Shown in pieces: positions 57,145 through 64,000 of a stretch of DNA of 64,000 nucleotides. The stretch spans positions 496,001-560,000 of the forward strand of contig JANVFP010000020.1 in assembly GCA_027919835.1 (NCBI GenBank), written 5' to 3'. Every line of letters begins with the position of its first letter. Position 1 is the stretch's first letter. The translations under genes were made by a program, and so were the position numbers. The notes below the pieces were generated by a model, which saw only the letters and a list, made by a program, of their open reading frames with translations, was not told where the DNA came from and did not search any database. The stretch comes from Lentinula raphanica. Its lineage: Eukaryota > Basidiomycota > Agaricomycetes > Agaricales > Omphalotaceae.

Positions 57145-60100
57145 TCAATCGTCAAAGTCGTCAATCCCCGGGATATCTTCGTCAAATTCCCCCTCCTCCT
57201 CCTCCTCCTCCTCCTCATCGTCTGCTTGCACGTTGCCCTCGTCCACCAACTCGTCATTCTCGATCCCCTCGCCACTGCTTCCCAATGCGATACCCTTTCC
57301 GGCTCCTCGTTTACGGTTCAATGCTCCAGCCTCCCATAATCCTCTGAAGTGAGCTTTGAGGCGTCGATATACATGTGCTTGGCTTGCAGCATAGGCTGCA
57401 ACGCCCTCTCGTTGAATAGAGTCCGTTCCTTCGGCTCGTGGTCCTGTAAAATCTGTTCGATCGTCCCATACCTGCGCGCGCACTTCAAGCGAAACTAAAC
57501 ATCTACGCATTTCTTCCTCAATCAGCACTACTTCCTCTTCCCACCGTTTAGCGCGGGCATGTGCCTTACAAAATTCCACTCGAATACCTGTAATGCCACA
57601 GTTAGTACTGAATAACAAGAGATTCAAAGGGATGACTGACCTTCTTCTAGAACATCTTCATCTTCTAATTCCCCGTTACCACACGCCATCCATATCCATG
57701 ACAATCGTCGTTTGCCTTCTCCGCAGGCAGCACGAAGCCGCTGGAGGTCAGACATTTGTCGGCCTTGTTCCGTTCCCGCGAGCTCCAAAACCTGCGCATT
57801 GATTCGTTCTTGCTCCTTTTGCCACTCCTGCTCCTGCTCCTCCTGCTCCTCCTCCCGTCGGCGTTTCCCAATTCTCTTTCTCAAATTACCTTGGGGAGGT
57901 TCTTCCCACATCATACATACATCCCTGTCGTGTAGAAATTGCCAAGCGACATTTCTTTCGCCGCCTACGATTTTTGCCAGGGCGTTCCACGCAGTTCGAT
58001 AGCGTTTTGCGGAGAGGTCAATTTGCCGCTGTGTTCGTGCCAAGAGCGCTTGAGATTTGGTAACACGAGCTTGATGGACGACGTTTGTGTTGCGGTATGT
58101 CAGAAGGCGAGATTTGATATGAAGATTGTTCCGTAATCTATCTAGGGAGGTGGAAAGCTGACTCTCGCGAAGTTTCTGTTCAATAAGCAGCAGTCCCGCG
58201 CGACACCCTGAGGCTCGTTCTGCCTCCGAGAGATCCGACGGGAAAACTAATGGGATGTCTTCGGCGTTGGTGTCCGCGCTACCCTCGCTGTCTGTAACCC
58301 TTTGAATGGCAGCAGGCATATAGACCGCTTGCATTGAGCGGATTTTGGCGATAGATCGAACGAGTTTCGTACGCCGTTGGATGGCGTTTGTTTGCTGTAA
58401 GGCAGTGTCGGATTTCCTTTTGCTGAGTTCTAACTTTACAGAACGCCTGTGATAGCCCTGAGTAGTCGAAACAAACAAACGAAAAAAAACAGGACTTACA
58501 TCGAATCTTCAACGTCTATCATTTGCGAGATAAACGCCGAAGGGCCTACGTCATGTAGACTGACAGCCCCAGCGGCAGCTTCGACCTCTTCATCTTTTGC
58601 AAGGGCAAGACGAACTTCATGTTCCGACATTCCTATGTAACCAAGGATGAGTATCAAAAAGACATCAGAAAGTGACGATGCTTACCAGACTTCGATGATT
58701 GATATGGATTTACGGCAGTGCGGTCCTTTGGTGCTTTGATGAGCTCCAACTCCCATACGGTGATCAACCCCTCCCACTGTTCAGCATCGTCCGGACGTTC
58801 TGCTCGGAACTGCTCCAAAGCCTTGCCATGAATTTCCCGCTCTTCAAGGGCTTCGTCGTAACGCTTGAGTAGAAGTTCCCCTTCACGAAGGGTCAGAGTG
58901 AATTCAACTGAAGCAAACAATACATACCTAGGCGACAGATCCCACGCCAATTCCAATGACCGAAGTGGTCATCTAGAACTTCGTGACGATTGCCTGGTCC
59001 CATGTCTCGTGTACTAGTCGCAACAGGGCCCATGTGTGCCCAATTTCGCTCGACACCTTCCCCATCAGTTCTACCCACACCCCACAGCCAGTTGAGGGAG
59101 AAGGATAATTGACAGGAAAGATTATGTCCATGAATATGTAGTTTTGGGATGGCAAAATAGATTTGGCGTTCCGACAGTGAGGCTGCGACTTGGGATGGCA
59201 ATTCCTTCATTCGTTGATAGAGATTCTTTGACCATTGACACGCGATGTCGTACGACTGAACGATGGTGATGCGAGGATCGATCCCTTTAAGAATGGAGCC
59301 AAATGAGTAATCCATATTGCAGTATCTAGAACGGCAGTCAGTTCTATGATAGAATCCGAATGCGATATTACACCTACCGTTCCCCTTTTTGTAAGTCTAC
59401 GACACCATTCTTTTGTACCAGCTCATGTCGAGCACAGACAGCGAGACCGACACCCGTAGTAGCATAACCCCTAGAAAACTTTGTATTCGCATGATCGACG
59501 GCCGAGAGGCCAGTGCAGGTGCTCATCTACGATGTTTTAGTAATGGGTTTACTTCTAAAGTCTATCAACTTACCTCAGTTTGTTCGTTGCATTGCGCGAT
59601 GTAGTCTCGGAAAGCGTTATCTTCAACAAAGTAGGACGACCCAGTCCCGATACCAGGGTCAGCTTCGAGGGAGGAAACAAGACGACGTTTAAGTCGAAAG
59701 CATGCGTCTTCAGCAAGATAAAGCCAGTACTTGAACCTAGGTAATTGGTCAGTCTACTTTCATTCCATAACAAACTTGACAGACTTACCTTGTTTGTGGA
59801 GGTTCGTTCTCCCAGTCGCTTGGCAGATTTTCGTTTGGTCGAGGACAGGCGATGCATTCGACAGCTAACTCGCCTAGCTGGGTATCTCCAGGATCCCTCG
59901 TCGCGTCGTTTCCTCTCCCTCCTCGCTTGAGCATCTTAAGACCCCTCCATTCCCTAATCATTCTAGAGAACGCTTTGTACCGGTCCTTCGAAACGATGTG
60001 AGAAAACATATCAAAAGAAAGAAACGGTGTGACTTACTATTTTCTTCGCCGTCCCAACGTTGTCATATAGCTTTTCGAGCCCTGCGTAATAATCATATGT

Positions 60101-61132
60101 CGTGACCTTTCCTTGGAGTGTCAGAATGTGGAAGTGGTTAAGGACCTCGAAAGTCGCCGCGGTCTCGGGCTGGAGATGAGTAGCAGGAAACCAGCGTCTT
60201 CGGAGTAATTGTTGTCGCCATTCGCCAGCGACGGACCTATTCATACAGTTGCAAAAAACGCCAGTTACACGATGAATTCCATTTGTGTGGATTACAGTAA
60301 AGTCTTTGATGATACGGGGAAGTGGACAGATAGATTCGAAAGCGTGTCCAAAATGGACAGAAATGCCGAGTTGTTGAAGCCATACACGTTCAAAATATTG
60401 ACCGTTCCACTTCTGAAAACAACATAGTATGTCAGGAAAGAAAGGGCAGAAGATTTGAACAAACAGCGTACTTCAATCAGATCCAACGGCCTGTCCAAAT
60501 GCTCAAGTCTACAGCATTCTTCACACACCAAACCACTAGAAAAACAGCCAGAAACACAACGATACAACGGGACTTCATCTCCCCCACATTTCCAACACTG
60601 TTCAAGCGGGCTGTCCCCTCTCCCTTCGTCCCTTATTAACTCGGCTAGATATTCGCTTTGGAACGGTACCCATTCCAGGAACGGTACCCATTCCAGGAAC
60701 GGCCTGTCCTTCCTATAAAGATCAGTATGGTAGAAGACAACAGAAATTTATGCCACTCACAGATGTAGCATATCGACGCTGGCGTTTTCGGAAGTCGTTG
60801 AGATGGTGGTCAAGAGATTCAGGTGTTAATTTCGTCGTGTCGTCGACCTCGACAGTAGGAAGATGTTCGCCGTTCACCAAAGCAAACTGAAGAAGATCGT
60901 TCAGTCGCTGTTCAGAAGCGGGATTTCCGGTTGTAATACGTCTCTTCTTTTGGAGAGGGGAAGGAATTTCGGCAGGAATTTGGGTCTGGATAACTTGACC
61001 GTTCGCGTTGAGAGTTTCTGAACGGATATTCGTATGACTTCGTTGAGAAGGAAGGATGTCCGAGAGCTTCAGTCGTTGGACGGTGGTTCCTTGGTTTTTC
61101 TTCGAGCTTCTACCTTTGGAAGACGACGCCAT
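57145..61132 (-). CDS. KDZ transposase with CxC2-like cysteine cluster (apparently intact)
   Basis: Eleven exons: 61132-60761, 60708-60472, 60412-60038, 59985-59789, 59736-59574, 59526-59378, 59325-58928, 58907-58686, 58632-58500, 58446-57641 and 57587-57145, together 1164 residues without a break. Residues ~150-190 hold the cysteine cluster (CWKCGGDEVPLYRC, CFSSGLVCEECCRLEH), a presumed zinc-binding DNA-recognition unit. The KDZ core follows: AEDACFRLKRR near 403, AVDHANTKFSRGY near 457, QSYDIACQW near 523, HIHGHNLSC, and GEGVERNW near 588, giving the acidic residues of an RNase H-like DDE-type site. The C-terminus is long and charged with Glu/Gln and Glu/Asp runs. Exon 2 carries an 18-bp tandem duplication (LEWVPF twice). 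Relative to the broken copy at 4779 it has an extra intron after GER. Next gene upstream: the viroplasmin-like gene. Confidence 0.92.
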
Positions 61133-61468
61133 ACAATCAGCAAAGAGGTCAAGAAAAAAGCTGTGAACACGCATCACAGGTGTGGCCAAGGTGTGGCGTG
61201 GGTTTACCTTGATTCACCGGATGAATTTTGTCACAAGGACAGGTGCTACATCGCGAAGTATCGATGAAGGGTTTTTTTTCACGCGATGGAAGCCGGTTGA
61301 AAGTAAATGAAGTGGTAACACTGTGACATTCAAACAGAGTTGTGACTATAGCAGTATGTGACATTGATATTCAGCGGGCAGTAGCAAATTCAAGCAGGAT
61401 AACAGATCGTGAGCGTATAACGGTTCGAGAGCTCAGTACGTAGAGAGTTGTATGTATACAGAATCAGA

Positions 61469-62444
61469 TTACTCCTCAGCAAACGCGATCGCTGTATCCC
61501 ATGAAGGCGTGAATCGCATGGTTACATCGTTCTCTAAGGCTAGGGCACGTTCAAATGACTCCTTTGCTGTATACCTACATATCGATGAGAAATCACCTAA
61601 GCCAAAGGAAAGCAACTTGTAACTTACAATTCGGTGTGTAACTCGTATGAACCTTCCCATTTTACAACATAAAAACCGTGAGATGCATTCTTCGACGGAT
61701 TTTCTGATCGGCTGGAACTGGCTTTCGAGGATTTACCAATGTATTGCGCAGATAACTGAGCAGAAATGGAATCTATATCATCCGTTGGCGGTTTGCTCAT
61801 ATTCTTGAAGGCCGCTTTCGTGGGACTCTGAGAACGAGAACGAGAAGACTTCACCTTCGGCGCAGTGGATGGATTGGCAGTCGATAGCTTTGGAGGCGGT
61901 GAGAAAGCAAGTTTAGGTGCAGAAGGCTTCGGAAACACGAAAGTACTAATCCCAGGAGGGTTAGGCTTAGAATATTTGTTCAAGGCATCGAGCTTCGCAT
62001 CGTAGGAAGATTCAGTATCGATTGCCGGCGAATCGTCAACATCGTCAGCATCGGCGGAGGTGTCTGATAGCATCGACGGCGCAGGAGTACCGTTGAGCAC
62101 CGATGGAGCATAGAAACCCATAGAATCTCGGTTATCGTGTTTATGATATTCAGTGCAAGTCCAGCTCCAGAGGTTGCAGGCTGCATTAAAGCTGGCAACC
62201 CCGTGAGCGACCTTCCCCGAACGAGTCGCGCGATCTTTGGCTAAATTCCTGAATAGAGTGATCAATAATGAATGTGAAGATATCGATGAAGAATACACAA
62301 GACTTACCAAAATTTGTAGATGCCTGCGGAAGGTCCATCGGTGATCACATAATACTCATGGTTTCTAGCACTTTGAGCAAGTCCTGGAATGCTATCGGGA
62401 TAGTATTTAGGCGTACAAATGCCTCTATATGTGTCCTTCGACAT
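61469..62444 (-). CDS. RNase H1-N/viroplasmin-like protein of the KDZ module
   Basis: Exons 62444-62308, 62248-61628 and 61574-61469 give 287 residues. The first unit, residues ~25-75, reads YYVITDGPSAGIYKFW then SGKVAHGVASFNAACNLW, the Tyr-Val...Gly...Tyr...Trp layout of the RNase H1 N-terminal fold. A Pro/Ser-rich linker with KVKSSRSRSQSPTK follows. The second unit, GFYVVKWEGSYELH to the C-terminus with FTPSWDTAIAFAEE, looks like another copy of the fold. No RNase H active site. In known proteins the fold binds RNA/DNA hybrids or dsRNA; here a role in transposition or silencing is inference. It lies 337 bp upstream of the transposase start, same strand. Confidence 0.72.
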
Positions 62445-62742
62445 GGATAATGGGCGTAAGAGGTGGAGGTGAGTCTGATCGATAAGAACGTGTCAACCTG
62501 GTGTCAACCACATTTTCAGATATTCACACAGTACAATCGGTCCGAATTAATCTTATCTTATCACAATCTTATCGCAGCAACAAGAATATAATCAAATGGC
62601 TATATTGTGCCAGCAAGTACTATTCGATGTATATACAAACTTGCGATACTGAGGGTATTATCTGTAGCATAGCAGAAGGCTAACGAATTGTCTGTAGAAT
62701 AGCAAGTGTGACGACGGAGTGATTGAGCTGAGTTTCTTGGAA

Positions 62743-64000
62743 TTAGTTGACCCGGGTTCGTCGAACGGGCCTTGGATTATTGGAAGCGATAGATGACGGT
62801 GCTTTGCGTTTAAGGCGTCCGTCATATGCTCTTAGAAAGCGATGAGAAAACTTGTTCGAATCAGAATAGAGATGGAATTACTTACCCCCGTTCGTAAGCC
62901 ATGTCCTCGATTACGGCCTGCACATCGGACAGAAAGATTAGGCATTTCTCCATCTCCTCCTTGTCATCGCTAGCCCTGAGGTACCACCAGCGAACACACG
63001 TCAGCACTGTAATCATACCGCATTGCCCAGGCCTGTGAACACCGTCCCAACTCCCTTCGCCTTGTCCTCTTGGCACGATCTGATTCTCGTGGTCCCTTTC
63101 TCGCCACTCGGGATTGATCACTGACCACCACATACCCAAAGACCGACCTAATTTCTCCGCTGTCAAATCGTCGAAACTGTGGTTCAGGGTCGCCTCAACG
63201 TTCTTGCGATTCTTGAAATACCACTCGACCAATGGAGGGCGGACACCTTTCGCCGCGCTGAATGAAGCTTTCTATAGAATACATATATCATCAATACAAA
63301 AAATTTTTTACAAAGGTCAAGCAATGGAAATACCTTTCCACTCGGATCACGGAAATCGTACGAACGCTCTAAGGTTACCAGCGCCGAGAGAGCTTGATTC
63401 CATTGAGTGACATCTTGGTCCAGACCACCCAAAGCTTCAATCGCGCGAGTAAGCCAAGTTGGGCAGTCATTCAGGTCAACGTCCGAAGTTTGAGTTAGAT
63501 TGGCTGCTGACTCGGAATTCATTGGCTCATTCGACGGATTTGGGGTAGGGGACCCGATAGAATCGGGTTTTTCGTTCAAAGTAGCCCTGACACGTCGAGG
63601 TAGAGGTCTTGGCTTGGGCCGATGGCGGGGGAAACTGTCTGAATCAGGATTTTCCGATGAACTTAACTGCGTTGCGACTGGTTCGGGCGGCGTCTTCGAA
63701 TGTGCGGAGAGTTGAGACAAGTCAAAGTTCCCGGCGTCAGCAGGCAAATGAATGGGTACAGAACTGAATCGGACCGGTGTATTGACAGTCCTCGAGGGTT
63801 TAGAAGAGGCAAGACGGGTTTCATGATCATCTAGCTGGAAAATATTATCAACAGAAGGGAGAGTGTGTAGAGGTACAGAACCGCATCGAGTACGGACAAC
63901 AGCGGGGACAGTAGAAATCGTGGACAGAGGAATATTCGGCGTTGTAGTGCCCGTAGCTTTGGATCCAGGGTTGATGTCACGGTGAATAGACGGAGATCGG
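62743..64000 (-). CDS. Ser/Pro-rich, Trp-motif protein of the KDZ module (5' end off window)
   Basis: Exons 64000-63334, 63271-62886 and 62830-62743; the frame is open to the window edge, so the N-terminus is missing. The visible N-terminal part is Ser/Pro/Arg-rich (RHRPKPRPLPRRVRATLNEK). The conserved part has CPTWLTRAIEALGGL, VEWYFKNRKNVEATLNHSF, LGMWWSVINPEWRERD, VHRPGQCGMITVLTCVRWW, and a basic end LKRKAPSSIASNN then PRPVRRTRV. It aligns with the gene at 1-1532, including all three exon borders. The Trp-rich motif is unknown to me as a named domain. It precedes the viroplasmin-like gene by ~300 bp in the same orientation, the same order as in the left module. Confidence 0.72.

Noticed and set aside
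57139..57352. Ser- or Pro-run frames opposite the KDZ C-terminus
   Set aside because: They come from the CCT repeat that encodes the glutamate run of the transposase on the minus strand.
1..64000. tRNA or rRNA genes
   Set aside because: No clover-leaf with A and B box words and no rRNA core segments were recognised by eye; a tRNA search program would be decisive.

Overview
The window looks like a basidiomycete (Agaricomycetes-type) nuclear genome. Genes are split by many 45-65 bp GT-AG introns. There are KDZ transposases with a CxC2-like cysteine cluster, a NACHT-WD40 NLR-like gene, several seven-helix membrane proteins of the kind common in mushrooms, and abundant repeats. No bacterial, organellar or viral region was recognised. 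Exon models were built by hand. For the genes where I give exon coordinates, the exon sums are divisible by three and the frames join without stops.

Layout. (1) 1-8952 holds a KDZ mobile module on the + strand: a Ser/Thr-rich Trp-motif gene, an RNase H1-N/viroplasmin-like gene and a KDZ transposase. Two oppositely oriented small genes (bZIP-like and coiled-coil) lie between the second and third. Two short terminal-inverted-repeat elements of one family have broken the viroplasmin-like gene and the transposase. (2) 9-12.6 kb holds two unrecognised minus-strand ORFs around a gene-poor stretch. (3) 12.6-20.1 kb is AT-rich. It contains a 2.25-kb non-autonomous element of the same terminal family, full of degenerate ~150-bp tandem repeats, and then a complete NACHT-WD40 gene. 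(4) 21-39 kb is a fairly ordinary gene region: a secreted aspartic protease, three related seven-helix membrane proteins, two tandem paralogues plus a dead third copy of an unrecognised family, a GNAT acetyltransferase and an S28 serine peptidase. (5) 39.6-56 kb is an amplified array of four secreted-protein genes in the same orientation, with wrecked copies, a recent ~2.4-kb segmental duplication and a 2.2-kb TA-flanked element carrying a 98-bp-arm hairpin. (6) 56-64 kb holds a short unrecognised ORF, then a second KDZ module in inverted orientation with the same three genes in the same order. Its transposase and viroplasmin-like gene look intact, and its third gene runs off the window.

The two most interesting signals are these. 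First, the three-gene KDZ module occurs twice, which suggests that the Trp-motif protein and the viroplasmin-like protein belong to the element. Second, the secreted-protein array shares near-identical promoters and first exons in two members but has strongly diverged downstream exons, a pattern expected of fast-evolving secreted effectors. Functions of both are inferred from sequence only.
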